From Aphelenchoides besseyi (taxonomy: Eukaryota; Nematoda; Chromadorea; Rhabditida; Aphelenchoididae), in the NCBI GenBank assembly GCA_024699855.1, contig JAMPIQ010000002.1, positions 13,082,001 to 13,146,000 on the forward strand: a stretch of DNA of 64,000 nucleotides, given 5' to 3'. Below the pieces are notes generated by a model. The model was not told where the DNA came from. It saw nothing but the letters and a program-made list of their open reading frames with translations, and ran no database searches. Position numbers and translations under genes: made by a program. Position 1 is the first letter of the stretch. Every line of letters starts with the position of its first letter. Below, one piece after another: positions 1 to 11,900 of this stretch.

Positions 1-30
1 CTTTTAAATGTCAATAACAATTGATTTCAG

Positions 31-125
31 TTGCAAAATTTGTTTCTCAACGTGGTCGTATCAGTTTGTCCGATTTGGCTGAATACAGTAATCGACTCAT
101 ATCGTTGGAGAGCGTACAAACTTGA
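31..125 (+). CDS. DDRGK1: DDRGK1/UFBP1 homologue, last exon only (5' end outside window)
   Basis: The visible exon starts after an acceptor ending at base 30 (gatttcag) and reads in frame from base 33 to TGA at 123-125. It encodes about 30 residues, including [18 protein letters not shown]. This matches the C-terminal winged-helix end of DDRGK1 (human ...FIRQRGRVSIAELAQ...), the ER membrane adaptor of the UFMylation (UFM1 ligase) complex. Only the C-terminus can be seen, so the membrane anchor and the DDRGK motif are not testable here. A polyadenylation signal follows 51 bases after the stop. The G-gamma gene begins 188 bp downstream on the same strand with operon-like spacing. The identification rests on a short match, so it is probable rather than certain. 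Confidence 0.72.
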
Positions 126-176
126 CGATTATATTTACGAGGTTCTTTTGCGAGAGTTCGGTGCTCTTCTAATATG

Positions 177-182
177 AATAAA
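177..182 (+). terminator. Polyadenylation signal AATAAA (DDRGK1 gene)
   Basis: Canonical AATAAA 51 bases past the DDRGK1 stop codon and about 100 bases before the splice-acceptor-like sequence ahead of the next gene. Confidence 0.7.
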
Positions 183-274
183 GATATTTATTAATGTATA
201 AACGTTCATTACAATTGTACACAACGTGGTAGTTTCTCCACTTGTTATCTGATCCCAAATCGGCAACCTTCTAA

Positions 275-292
275 TTCTTTTCAGTTTCTCAG
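275..292 (+). promoter_or_regulatory. Candidate trans-splice acceptor(s) ahead of the G-gamma gene
   Basis: Two acceptor-like strings, ttcttttcag (ending 284) and tttctcag (ending 292), lie 22-30 bases before the ATG at 314. No upstream donor pairs obviously with them. In nematodes such a site 20-30 nt from the ATG is typical of spliced-leader addition. Its ~100-nt distance from the preceding AATAAA matches internal genes of nematode operons. This is inference from spacing only. Confidence 0.4.
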
Positions 293-313
293 ATTTCCAA
301 TTGAATCAACAAA

Positions 314-576
314 ATGAGTGGACGTGATTTGCAAACCGTTGAGCATGCGCGTAAAGCAGTCGATCAAATGCGACGTGAGTTGAACATTCAACGACTGAAA
401 GTCTCGACCGCAGCTGCCGATATGTGCAAGTAAGTTGGAACCCTTGTATTAATAATCGGCCTTACGATAGGTATGTGCACGAAAACGAGAAGGATGACTA
501 CTTGTTGAACGGTTTTCCTACTGATAAAATGAATCCGTATCGTCCGAAGAACAGTTTCCAGTGCATGGTTCTTTGA
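314..576 (+). CDS. Heterotrimeric G-protein gamma subunit
   Basis: Two exons (314-429, 471-576) with a 41-nt intron give a 73-residue protein, the normal G-gamma size. It should form the obligate beta-gamma dimer that carries signals from G-protein-coupled receptors at the plasma membrane. The N-terminal helix contains RRELNIQRLKVS. The C-terminal half holds DDYLLNGFPTDKMNPYRPKN, close to insect G-gamma-1 (YLLTGF...NPF). The protein ends in the CaaX box CMVL, and the final Leu predicts geranylgeranylation. The start is the first ATG after the acceptor-like sites at 275-292. Nematodes have two gamma genes (gpc-1, gpc-2), and I cannot say which is the orthologue. Confidence 0.93.
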
Positions 577-735
577 GTTTGGCGCCCGTTTCTGCATAAT
601 TTAAAACCTCAAGACATACCAACGCTTTTAATCCAAATTCTTAACTGTGTTTGTTTGCTCTATTAATCTTCGTATTCGACTATTCCATTTTCTTAAACTT
701 CTAACTCATATTGTAATTGAACATGTCGTTGGGGA

Positions 736-741
736 AATAAA
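736..741 (+). terminator. Polyadenylation signal AATAAA (G-gamma gene)
   Basis: AATAAA 160 bases after the G-gamma stop codon, the first canonical signal downstream. Confidence 0.6.
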
Positions 742-2362
742 TCCACAAAATAACAGTCACCGTTGTAAGAGCTCCAATTGATCTCATGTTGAAGGGAAGG
801 CAAGAAGATTTCGATTAAAAGAAGTGATAAGCGCTCTTCGAAACTTCTTAATTGGAATCCAAGAGCGTCGGATTAAATGGAGATCAAATCAGAACGCACG
901 ATCCGACGCGCAGTTTGACGACCGGGTGAACCCAACGAACTGAAACGAGAAATTCCTTTAGCGTTCACGTGCGAATTCACGACGCGGATTTTGCTCATCA
1001 TTTCCCCCCACCTGCCGACCGCGTATTCTAATTCTCGGCATATGGGCAGAGTGACATTCTTGCTTCTTTCGATCGTTTTACGCGATTTCTTTTATTGCAC
1101 GTGGTTCTTTGCCACTGCGTTTCGAAGTCACAATACGATTTGATTGGCAATGTGCAATCACTTCGGATTCATAAAGTTCGATGAAACGAAGAACGAGAGT
1201 TTTTGTTTGAGAAGCGGCCAAGGAAAAGTGATTTCGAGCTGAGGGCAAGTGTTTTTGCGCTTTTCGTTTCGATCATTTTTAACGCCCCCAAGCTCGAAGA
1301 GAACAAAGCAGCGAAGTCCGTCCGGAAAAAGAGATTACAACCTCCCATTAGATTAGAGAGATTTTCAATGAGAGAATGGACGACGGAGTGTCTTGGCCTT
1401 CGTTTTTATCTCCTCCTCATCAACACAAAAACTGCGACTCGTTTGCGATCTCGCTATTGTTGGTCAAGCTCTTGAATTTCGAAAACACCCGTTAATTCGT
1501 GATGCAACTTTCGACCTCTTAACACTTCTTGTACGAGATAAACAAACAAAATCGTTCATGTTAAAACTAACAAACAAAAAGTGTTCTGCGTCTCAAAATC
1601 TCATGTCAATTATCTTTTTTTTCTTTTGAACTTATTCGGAAATGTATATGGGAACGATTGTTTTTACAATCGTTTCAGTTTTAGTGATTTCTCAACATTA
1701 GCTAAAAACAAATCGACCGCGTCAAAATGGCTAACCGAAAGGATCTGTTGATAGAACTTCAGAACAGCTGTCGTCGCAACTTTCAATTCAAAGCCAAGTC
1801 GATCGTTTGAACACAAACAACGGAACCACCGGATAAGCCTGAAGGATGACGAGTTGGACTTTAAAATCGAAGCGGTAGATTTCACATAACGCCGCTGAAT
1901 TTATCTCGAGATCATAGACGTTACTTTCAAAAATGATCTGCTTTTCGTTTCCGTACAATCTTTTACAATTCATTTCTTTTGTTGGTTTTGGTGATAAGGT
2001 CAGAAAGTGAAGAATAAGAGTAGCAAAGTTCAGCTGACTTGTGGGTGGATATTGAAATTGATGAGTCGGCTGTCCGTTATTTTTTCGTGTTCAAACCTTT
2101 TTTACGTGACGGCACATGTTTTCGTTCTGCTTCCGCCCATTTCTACCATTGGTTCACGGAGGGCATGTGATTGAGAAAGAATTGGAGAGTACGTTTTCAT
2201 ACGCACATCATGGTCTTCTTCCATTTCAATTTGTTTTTTATTGTCCTGAACGTGACCTGAAAATCCGTCGAATTCACTAGTGTCGATTGATCGTGAGAGC
2301 AGTGTTATTGGACGTGCGTGATGACCCAAGAATGTTGCCTTCAAATCACATTTTGTAGAACG
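742..2362. other. Intergenic region, no supported gene
   Basis: About 1.6 kb between G-gamma and LASP. Open frames here (for example around 1203-1629) lack family resemblance, coding-like composition and splice support. The last bases, ttttgtag just before the LASP ATG, look like a splice or trans-splice acceptor, so part of the region may be LASP 5' UTR or promoter. Confidence 0.5.
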
Positions 2363-4049
2363 ATGGCTACGAAGAAATGCGCTAGAAGTGAATGTGGGAA
2401 AACAGTTTATCCATTAGAAGAATTGAACTGTTTGGACAAGGTATCAAACGAGAATTGAAATTATGCCGAAAATTGTTTAGACATGGCACAAGGGTTGTTT
2501 TCGATGTACCACTTGTGGTATGGCATTGAATATGAAGAATTACAAGGGCTATGAGAAAAATCCGTACTGCGAACCGTATGTTCTAATCAGCTTTTGAATT
2601 TATGAAGTTGCGTTTTCAGTCATTATCCCAAAGTTGTTGCTACAGTCGTAACTGAAACTCCCGAAATGAAACGAGTAGCCGAAAATACACGTCTGCAAAG
2701 CCAAGTAAGAGATCAATTGTTTAGTTTGCGTATTCAAATTGAATTTTCAGCACAAGTATCACGAAGAATACGAGAAACTGAAAGGCAAGAAGACGGATGT
2801 TCTTGATGACCCGGAACTTTTGCGACATAAACAGAACAGCAAAGTTCAATCGAATGTTCAATATCACGGAGAATTGGAACGAAAGGAAAGACAGGAACGT
2901 GTACGACCCAAAGAAGATCCGAATGCTGTACCGCCTAGCAGTGAGTTAGCGTTGTTGTTATATCCAATTAAAATCACATTCTACAACGTTTTGTCCGTTT
3001 GAACGTTGCATGAGACTTTGTTGTCCTGTCGATTATTTTGTCTCGTGTTCTTTCGAAAAACTTTTGCTGATCTCTCAGTTGTGCTGTCAAAAAAAACAAG
3101 TTTCCCCGTTTTCAAGACCATTTGAATGATTTCAAGATTGACAAAACTCAACAGTTTACATATTCTATGCTGCGAGTTCAATCAATAAATTTACAGTTCT
3201 GATGAACGACGATGAATTTGCAATTGCGCAAACCGTAGACGTTAATCCAATAGCGTGTAAATTGACTGATGTGTGTGCTGTGACTGAACGAACGGTAACA
3301 TGTTGTTTTGAATAACCGTGAGTACATTAACATCTCTTCTACTACTTTAGCAACAAACCCAATTGTCTAACGCAACAATTGATTACGTGGCTAACAAGGA
3401 GAACTTTGCAACCACTGTTTGGAGTTCGACGAAATGGAGTGCAAATGGTGGCAGTTAGTGTTTTGGTCTCCATGTTCTAATGATAATGTTTGAATTAGAT
3501 TTTCGTACAAAATTCAAATTATAGCAAACGGTTTATAAGCGAATAAGTTGATCGTATTGCAGACGAACCCGTTAAAGTTGGCAGTATCGCTGATTTCGAT
3601 CCCGTGAATGGTGAACATGGATCGATCGGCGGAACACAGAAAACTGGTATGTTAGTATGAGTATTAAAAGCTTGACATCTAGTTCAGAAACTCCAGCCTC
3701 TGCAACAGCCGAAGTCAAAACAGGAACGAAGAAAACCAAGAAAACGAAGAATACGGGTTTTACTGTTAAAGCCAACTACGACTATACGGCTGCTGATTCG
3801 GATGAGGTCTGCGGTTTCGAGAAAGATATCAACAAATGAATTCAACGCTTTTAGATCAGTTTCAAAGAAGGCGACATTATTGTTAATTGTCAAGTAGTCG
3901 ATGAGGGCTGGATGACTGGGACGCTGCAAAGAACGTTGGAACACGGAATGGTCAGTTTTGATTTCCGAACCCAAAAATGTTTATTTTAGCTTCCGGCCAA
4001 CTACGTGGAAAAGATTGTCGAAAAGACGGGACAATTCAAATTGAGCTAA
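2363..4049 (+). CDS. lasp-1: LASP: LIM, nebulin-repeat and SH3 domain protein
   Basis: Ten exons in consistent phase: 2363-2440, 2481-2575, 2620-2704, 2751-2940, 3197-3294, 3351-3453, 3563-3646, 3688-3806, 3855-3950, 3990-4049, giving 335 residues. LASP is an actin-binding scaffold of focal adhesions and, in invertebrates, of muscle attachment sites. The LIM domain spans residues ~6-60 ([13 protein letters not shown], then [17 protein letters not shown]). Two nebulin repeats follow (~68-135, [16 protein letters not shown] and [18 protein letters not shown]). A ~125-residue linker with a [11 protein letters not shown] stretch leads to a C-terminal SH3 domain (~262-335, [14 protein letters not shown] ... 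GWMTGTL ... LPANYVEKI). The first zinc-ligand pair is spaced CARSEC rather than Cys-x2-Cys, which I recall in other nematode LASPs. The start follows an acceptor-like ttttgtag by three bases. Confidence 0.93.
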
Positions 4050-4298
4050 ATACACGCAGAATTCTACCGCACGGTATTCGAAATGCATTACCAAGTTTTC
4101 TTCCACTATTTTTGTCTCTCGCCTTATCTTCGTATCTATTTGATGATAATAAGCTTAAGATAAACCAAGTTAACATTGCAACTGAAGTTTGAATCTTCTC
4201 AGTTAAACGACTCAAGATACAAAGATGATGGCAGTTTGACGATGCCCGTAGATTTTGACTTCCTATTTATTTGCTTTGTTTTCAAATCTCATGAGAGA

Positions 4299-4304
4299 AA
4301 TAAA
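4299..4304 (+). terminator. Polyadenylation signal AATAAA (LASP gene)
   Basis: AATAAA 250 bases past the LASP stop codon. Confidence 0.55.
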
Positions 4305-5137
4305 AAGCAAACTCTTAATTGCTGTGCATAATATCGAAGCCAAGATTAAGAATTTGAGTTTAAACATTTAACGAAACTTTGTCTTTGACTTCTTTTTGTT
4401 GGACTGGATCAATTTTCGATCTCAGAATTCTATGTTCTTTTGTCTCTTTTGTATTTTGTGGCGTGGTGGACATTCATGACATATTTCTCTTTATTTGGCC
4501 CGTTTACGCAGTTTGGGGGCATGTTGAGAAAGAGGAACAAGCTTCAAACAAAGAATACCGCGACTTGCTCCTATCGAATTTCGCGGTTATTTTCAATTTT
4601 TGTAGGAGGATCGGAAGAGATGTCAACAGAGTCTGTGCACAATAAGACGGAGTAGGGTCAATTGAATCATAGAGCAAAAGTATACTGATTGTTCACATGA
4701 AACTGACGCAACGTGTGGGCGGGTCAAGAAGAGCAAGTTGACAATAAAATCAATGAACAGTTAACGTAGTAGTGCACGAAACCGGAGATGCCAAAACGAA
4801 CGAATGAAAAGAAGGCACGTCTTCATGGTTCAAAACAACATTTTGGTAGTTATAAAATTTTTGAATATTGACTGTGTTTATTAAGCAATTCCTAAAAATT
4901 TTTCCTTTTAGTTTCCGTTCATACAATCAAGCATGTTATACATTTCTAAATCGCTTTTTATGTAAACTATCTTATTGGCTGGTCGTGTTTGTAATCGCAA
5001 ACTTCTCAACGTATTGCTGACCGTTCTTTTTTGTTCCTAGCATACGGTTCTACTGTGAAAACAGAGATATTGGTTTCGACTTTAAACACGGAAGTCTCTA
5101 TTTCCGCCTACCTGTCGATTTGCAAAACGGAACGGAA
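4305..5137. other. Intergenic / 5' flank of the DEG/ENaC gene
   Basis: No supported gene. A pyrimidine-rich acceptor (tttgttcctag, ending 5040) precedes the channel ATG by 97 bases. The channel frame stays open back to this acceptor, so an additional upstream coding exon cannot be excluded. Confidence 0.45.
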
Positions 5138-8100
5138 ATGCCTCGCCGAAGCAACAAACAGCCATTTGCCGTTCTTCGCAGCACCAGTGGTTCGGTGTAT
5201 CTCCAACGACTATCGAGATTCCCGGTTGAACCAGATGAGCAAAGTGCGATGTTGAAGACGAATCGAGCGGTTTCTATGAATGGTAGTTTGGATACTACAG
5301 ATGCGCACATAGGGCTGACTTCAAATTCAAATCATGTTGCACCAAACAACGACAACCGCCCGACAAGCTCAGTGGTTAATGGCTCGCAAAATGGACACAG
5401 AAAAGAGTGGACATTCCAACGATTAAATGACAGTCATTACGAGAATGTGAAACCGACTTTAGATCGTTTTGCCGAAGATACCGGAATGTTGGGTTTCCGA
5501 TATCTTCACAGCCGCTATAAGCTCTGGTTCCGATGCATGTGGGCACTAATGTTGCTATTTTTTCTTTCATTAACAACATATCAAGTCTGTGAACGTATTT
5601 CCTACTATTTCATTAGCAATCCGTTGATAACAACGAGAACCTACGATGCTCCAACTTATGTTCAGTTTCCTACGATTAGTGTCTGCAATAAAATGCAAAT
5701 CAAGTTCGTGGTTTTTGAATTGATTCTAATATCAATTCGATTTTCAGAGCTTCAAAAGTGGCTGAAATCAATCCAAAACTGTTGCGGGCGATTGCGTCGA
5801 GTTTCGACGATGAACAACAAAACACACAAAACGAAACGGTTCGTCGAATTCTCGATGAATTCTCAGACATCGACACTTTCGACTTCTACTTTCGAACTCG
5901 TCAAACGGTTGAAGATTTGTTTGTTAGGTAAACATCGAATCAAGCACACTCAATGATTTTATTGTTTAGCTGTCAATTTGGCAAATCTCGAAATTGCATG
6001 GACAACGTATCGCCGACCTTAACACCCAACGGTTTTTGTTTTGTAGTGAAAATAAACACCACGGTCAGACGACCGGGACCAGAAAGCACTTTGCATTTGT
6101 TGCTTAATCTTGAAACATACGAGTTTGCATTATCATGAAATTACCAAAGATTCGAAGGTTTCAGAAGTATTCCCGGATGGATTCAAGAACCGGGAATTGT
6201 TTTGTCATTTTTCGATTCGTCCGTTCCATCGACTGTCAGTCTGAACGAGGGAATGCACTTGGAACCGGGTAAAGCAGTCACCATTCCAATAAACGACATT
6301 CGACGAGTGAGTCAAATCCGAACTACTGGAATCCAATCATGACTATTTAGTTACAACGACATTCCAGTGAATGCGGGACAGATTCCAGCGGTGGTCAAGA
6401 AAAATATTCTCGAAACAGTTGTCAATGGCTGACAAAATTGGAGGATATACGAAAGAAATGCATGTGTGAACCCATATTATCACCAATAAACAAAGACATT
6501 TTCACGAACACGAGTTCGGTAAGTGGTCACAGATCTTCACGAGATGATGTTTCTCTATTTAGAGCTCATCTTTTGATTCACCTCATATACGATACAATTC
6601 TAATCTTCAAAAATGCAACATTTCAGAGGAGATTTTTTGTGTTCATCAACTAAAAGTCAGTTACATTTTTTCGCACTTATAGTCAATCGATAGGATGAGC
6701 CATTGAGCAGCGAATCGCTGAGTTTACTGGGCGGTTGTCCTTACGACTGCAAAGATATTTCGTTCAGTACGATTGTTTTCGGCAATGAACTTCACTCCGA
6801 TATCACTCATTTTCTACCGGGCGATTGGGAGGACGAAAAAGAGAAACGATTGGAGAAATTTCAAGTTTGTTCAAAACATCTGATTTAACGATATAATGCT
6901 TTAGTTGGCATTGGAGAATCTTCCTATGCATCGTATATCACTTGTCAAACATATACAAGGAATTGCTAATGAAGCACAACAATTCCTTCAGGACTCGATA
7001 CTACTCTTTGGTTCGAACGCTTCAACTGTTCCTTGTTTTATCGAATCCGACTCTACAAGTTTCCTTGACAACATTGAACGATTACATCGCGAAGAAAGCA
7101 TATGGATAGGGCTCACAGAGTTAGTGTCTGTCTATAAACGCTCTTAAACAAAAACAAATTTAGATTTTTCGAACAGACTTTTAGTCGAAACGTCGATGAC
7201 ATTTTAATACTACTGGGGCTTGAAATTGATGAGTATTTTCGTCTTAAAGAAAGAACCGAACCTTCGGAACGCAGCGAACACTTTTATCTGACTCAAGTAA
7301 GCTCTTGAACAGATGTCCAGTATTTCTACATCGATTTAGTCTGCTCAAGCTCTTTACAAGATCAGAAACTTTCGAGATCGTGTTGTTCGAGGTGGTCGCG
7401 GCGTATCGGGCTTAACATCGTTGAAATCGTTTGAACGAGTTGTGATAACACGTCATCTCTTTGATTTTCTTAAACAACTACAACAGTGTATTGTGAACAT
7501 TCAGTTTAATCGACGTAAAAACGTGACTTTGGCATTGAACACTTGTCGTCAGGTAGTTTGTCATATAAAAATAATGCTACCAATTCGTTTAGCAATTTGT
7601 TGCATACTATACGGTTCTTTTCGACTCTCGTATTCTTGAACGAACGTTATCATCGGATGTAATCAAAGACTTCAAGACGGGAGTTCACGGACTCTCTTCT
7701 GTCCTTCAAAGACTGAACGATGACAGTCCAGGAAGCCTATTCAGAATTTCTGACTATAAATTGGATCTACATGAGTTCTCTCGATTATACACGTAAGTGA
7801 AAATGTAAATCACAAACAAACTATTGAGTGTTTAGAGAAAACGGCAAAGGATACGAATTGTTATTGGATTTGTTGAAATTTCGAAAGTTTATAAGCACTG
7901 ACATGTTGCACGAGGTACTTTACTGTTATTTGAATACAAACAGAAAGGTTTTCAGATTCATCATTTGATAAAAACGTTGAAAAATGTTCAAAATCTTCGC
8001 AATTCGGTCCTTAGTGGACTGAAATTAAACTCCTCAAATGGATCGTATAATCCTATTGCGTTCATCGATGAAACTGTTCAATGTTTGAATTTAATGTTGC

Positions 8101-8494
8101 CTCGTGTAGATCTCATTCGCGTAAGTGAACAAAACATACCACCGAGATACGAGTGTTCAGAAATCTCCAATCATAAAGTCAGAACTAATGTCGCGTATTA
8201 ACTACGATGTGACTGTTGCCAAAAGCTACAGTCCTGGACCGGAATACGACAAAGTGAACTTACTTTTTCTCAAGATATATTTTACTCACTTCAAGGAAGA
8301 ACTTATTGTTCAGGAACTTTCATACAACATGTTCTTGTTATTAGGCAAGTTCTATTCAATCGATCTTCCAATGCGAGTTTTAAGCTGAGATTGGTGGAAC
8401 TATTGGTTTATACTTGGGAGCCGCACTGTTGAGCCTTGCGGAATCGATTACATTTCTGTTCGAAGAACGGGTATTGGCTAATCCTCGGTGTTGA
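5138..8494 (+). CDS. DEG/ENaC (amiloride-sensitive) sodium channel subunit
   Basis: Fifteen exons, all in phase: 5138-5703, 5748-5927, 5970-6122, 6165-6306, 6351-6518, 6563-6655, 6694-6864, 6905-7119, 7164-7296, 7340-7552, 7593-7792, 7836-7914, 7956-8120, 8161-8344, 8385-8494, giving 923 residues. The family forms trimeric cation channels gated by protons, peptides, ligands or touch. TM1 is at ~131-153 (CMWALMLLFFLSLTTYQV). A large Cys-rich ectodomain follows (SRNSCQWL...RKKCMCEP, GGCPYDCKD). TM2 is at ~888-915 (EIGGTIGLYLGAALLSLAES), and the cytosolic tail is only about 8 residues. Oddities: the His-Gly gating motif before TM1 is Leu-Gly (AEDTGMLGF); the Gly-x-Ser selectivity motif reads Gly-Ala-Ala; the ectodomain of ~730 residues is larger than usual; the last intron is GC-AG. 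The start is the first in-frame ATG after the acceptor ending at 5040. Confidence 0.9.
8345..8384 (+). other. Non-canonical GC-AG intron in the DEG/ENaC gene
   Basis: The 40-nt intron begins gcaagt and ends ttttaag. No GT donor is available in the right phase, and removing it joins YNMFLLL to AEIGGTIGLYLG, the expected pre-TM2/TM2 sequence. Both the donor (GC) and acceptor (AAG) deviate from the majority pattern. Confidence 0.75.
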
Positions 8495-8883
8495 TTGCAG
8501 CGTTTGTTGCTATTGGTTGAGCAATTAAATTGTTATGTCTAAATATTGTGCTTGAAATCAAATCTAACCTCATATAAAGAACATCGTTTTCATTCGTTTC
8601 TTTGCATTCAACGCAGATCAATTTTTGATTTCAATCAAAGAGCAAAAATGAGCCAACGTGCACGAGCAAAAGAGGCGGAGCCAATTGAAACAGAATGTCG
8701 AGGTCGCAGTTTTTTGGTTAGAAATCGTCTTTCCCATCACACAGCAGACTCGAATCAAACCTCAGTTATATAAGGTCAAGTGCATCCTTTTTACTTTCTA
8801 GAACTCTACCAGCAACGAGAAAGTTCGCGGTATTTATTTCCGTTTCTATTGTTACCCATACAATCACTTCACTTTCGCTGCAT
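8495..8883. other. Intergenic between DEG/ENaC and SLC17 genes
   Basis: No supported gene. A 41-codon ORF beginning at 8649 is isolated, cannot be spliced in phase to the SLC17 exon at 10254 and has no recognisable motif. Confidence 0.4.
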
Positions 8884-8889
8884 TATAAA
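8884..8889 (+). promoter_or_regulatory. TATA-like element upstream of SLC17 exon 1
   Basis: TATAAA lies 38 bases before the proposed SLC17 ATG at 8927, with a second tataaac at about 8903. The position suits a core promoter, but no start-site data support it. Confidence 0.3.
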
Positions 8890-8926
8890 ACATTTCTTGT
8901 GCTATAAACGTTAGTTGGCTTTGGAT

Positions 8927-11900
8927 ATGACCACAAATTCGCGGCGTCCAGGTTCGTCTTCTTATCATATTATTATTGCTTGACATGATTGAAAAGCTCT
9001 CAAGTAATAGAAAAACCACAGTGGTTGAAGGATTGGATCGAAAATCTTCTGGACTTTAAATTAGCTTTCTAAACCGGAAAACACTGTGACTATACGATTC
9101 TCTTAAAACTGGACGGTTAGTTGAGAGTTTGACGCGTCGGCAGTCGCATCCAAATCCCATCGTCTTTTTTGCTCTTACTCACGTGACAGTTGAAACCTTC
9201 TGTTTTTTCGTCCAAGCACCGAATGTGCCCTTTGAACAAATTCGAGCTAAAAAGGGAAATTTGCGCGAATGTCGAAAGAAAACGTAGGAATTTGTGACTC
9301 AAAGATCAAATCGAAGAATGTCAGCTGTCTCGATCGTTTCGTATATTTTTGTTCTTTGCAGTTACCTTTTTTTCGAGTTTCAAACTTCGATTGGAAGCCA
9401 TAAATTCGGGGGCCGAAAGAAGAGCCGCTGAAAATCACGGTGTTTTTGTTTTCGGATCTTTGTTCTCCTACTACGCGACAAACGTATCGGAGTAAACAAA
9501 AAAGAACTTAACAAATCCGATGGTTTGGATTGACGTTCACGTTTGTTCAAATGCACGCGAATTGACCGCAATTTCGCTTCTAATGCATGAGAAAAATGAT
9601 AAGATTCGAGGGATACAATGATAATCTTAAGGGCATTATCATTTCGAAACTAATGTGAACCACCTAATTGTTCGTTATCAGCGGGATTGAAATGTCTGAA
9701 GTTTCGTAGCGTCGATCTAATGGCTATTGATCAGCTCGGACATAAACATGCTTTTTGGTTGGCTGTTTACAATTCGGATTCCATTTCGGGACTTTGGGCT
9801 TCTTATCAACTGTCCGAGTTGTACTGTTCGAATCTTTTTGTGTGATTATACGGAAAATTGCGATCAACTCGTTTTGACGGACGTTTCCATGAAAACTTTG
9901 ATCGAAAACCAGTAAAAAATTATTACGGTTGTTGTGCCCAAAGATCGATCTTCAACGAAATTCGAAATGTTTTTTGGAATCACCCAAAAAATGATTGAAC
10001 ATTCAAAACTCACAGCGCGAAGAACACCCCGATTGGAACGTCTATGGAAGGCCAACCGGTTCTCTCGAGTAAATCAATGGATTCTGACATACGCTCTTAG
10101 CGCACAAATCATAATCGAAAACAATGTGCTCAGTTGGACTCTCACGCATGAGTTGTAATTTCAGCAGACGGTCCGGAAACTTTGTTGATCAGAAGTGAAA
10201 AGTCGAAATAACGAACCTTGAAACAAAAGTACTGTAACAAATTGCACTTTTAGGACTACTATGTAGCGCTCGTTTGAACTTTGCATTCTTATCATTTCTC
10301 GGATGTGTGATTCTCTATGCCTCCAGAAGCAATCTCAGCTTCAGTCTTGTTTGTATGGTCAACAACACGGCTCTTGAGCTACAGAATGGACCAGTGAATC
10401 CGTTGTTGACAAGCAAAAAGAATACCGAATGTGAGATCAACACTTCCGACAATCAAAAATCTGCTGACGACAAAGTGAGTTGCTATAGACTACGAAATAG
10501 AACTTTCAAAAGCACCAGTTTACATTAATGTTTATTCACCTTCGTTTAATGGCTGCGGACATTTTGCGTGCGTTTTCAGTCCAACAGTTTTGGCCGTCGC
10601 TTTCCATTGAGTGGGATCACCGTTTGAAATACAAAGCGGAAGTGTTTCTATTTTACGCACATGACGGCCGCTCGATTTCGTTCGTATGATGCAATCGATT
10701 TCCGAAATTGTTCAATTAAAAGGCTTAAAGGCATTTTACATTAAAATATGCACAAATGCAGCCAAAAACTCTTGAACACTATCATAGTAATATGTAATTA
10801 AGATTGATGGAGATTTGTTGTGGCCAAAATCAACACAAGGAATGTTGTTATCGGCGTTCTTTTGGGGCTATACGACATCCCAAATCATAGGTGATTGAAG
10901 GCATTTTGCATTAAACAGAGGAATTTAAGGCGGGTATTTGGCCACTCGCTACGGTGGTCGTATTGTTGTGCTTGTTGCGGCATTGATCTCCGCATTAGCA
11001 ACACTGTTGAGTACATCGGCCGCAAGATGGAGTGTTGGAATGTTCGTTGCTTTACGCGCAATCTTAGGAGCTGCACAAGGTGCAATTTTTCCAGCACTTC
11101 AAACGATGTGGTGGGTTTGGGAATTAACAAAGACAATAACTACGATTACAGGACTTATTGGGCACCACCATTGGAACGATCATTCTTGGTGTCGTGCAGT
11201 TTTGCCGGTGCGCAAATTGGCAATGTGTTGGTGCTCCCACTCTCCGGATTCTTATGCAAACACGCCGGCTATCCATCGATATTTTATTCACTTGGAATCG
11301 GTGGATTAGTGTGGGCAGTTTTGTGGTTTTATGGAGCTGCAGATAGTCCCAAAAATCATAAGCGAATAAAAGACGAGGAAAAGAACTACATAATCGAATC
11401 ACTTCAAGATACAGTTATTGATGAAGACACGGTAAATGATCAACATTAGACATTGTTTTCTAATGACTTTTTCAGCGTTCTTCCGTTCCATGGATTGCAG
11501 TGTTCAAATCGAAGGCCGTTTGGGCCTGTTTTATTGGACATTTTTGTGGTGATTGGGGAGCTTACTCCATGGCATTAAGTTTGCCTTTGTATATGAACGA
11601 TGTCATGGGTTATGACTTGACATCATTGGGTTTTATTGCGTCGATTCCATACGTTTTCTATTTTCTAATGATCAATGTTGCGGGATTTGTGGCCGATTAT
11701 ATTCGACAAAAAGGTCTTTTATCGACGTTGAACACGCGAAGAGCTGCAATGGTTCTAGGTAAACAAGCAACTTTCAAGGATTTATAATCGTGGATTTCAG
11801 CTTTCGGTTCTCAAGCGTTGTTTTTGGTTTTAATTGGAACGGCTCAATGTGGGCAACAAACGCTGGTCATCATCTACTTGACCTTAGGAATCGGTTTGAG

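Noticed and set aside
8649..8773. A 41-codon ORF beginning MSQRARAKEAEP as first exon of the SLC17 gene
   Set aside because: Its possible donor (ttg|gttaga) is phase 0, but the next SLC17 exon at 10254 needs phase 1. The exon at 8927-8951 fits phase and is nearer a TATA-like element.
10580..10690. Possible SLC17 exon after ttttcag ending near 10580
   Set aside because: The downstream frame contains stops and no transporter similarity. Phase-0 joining of 10474 to 10803 gives the expected loop-to-TM2 sequence.
10895..11449. Single 184-codon ORF reading through SLC17 exons 4-5
   Set aside because: Its first part is out of frame with the MFS sequence. Splicing at 11110/11152 restores MW-TYWAPPLERS and both flanking frames.
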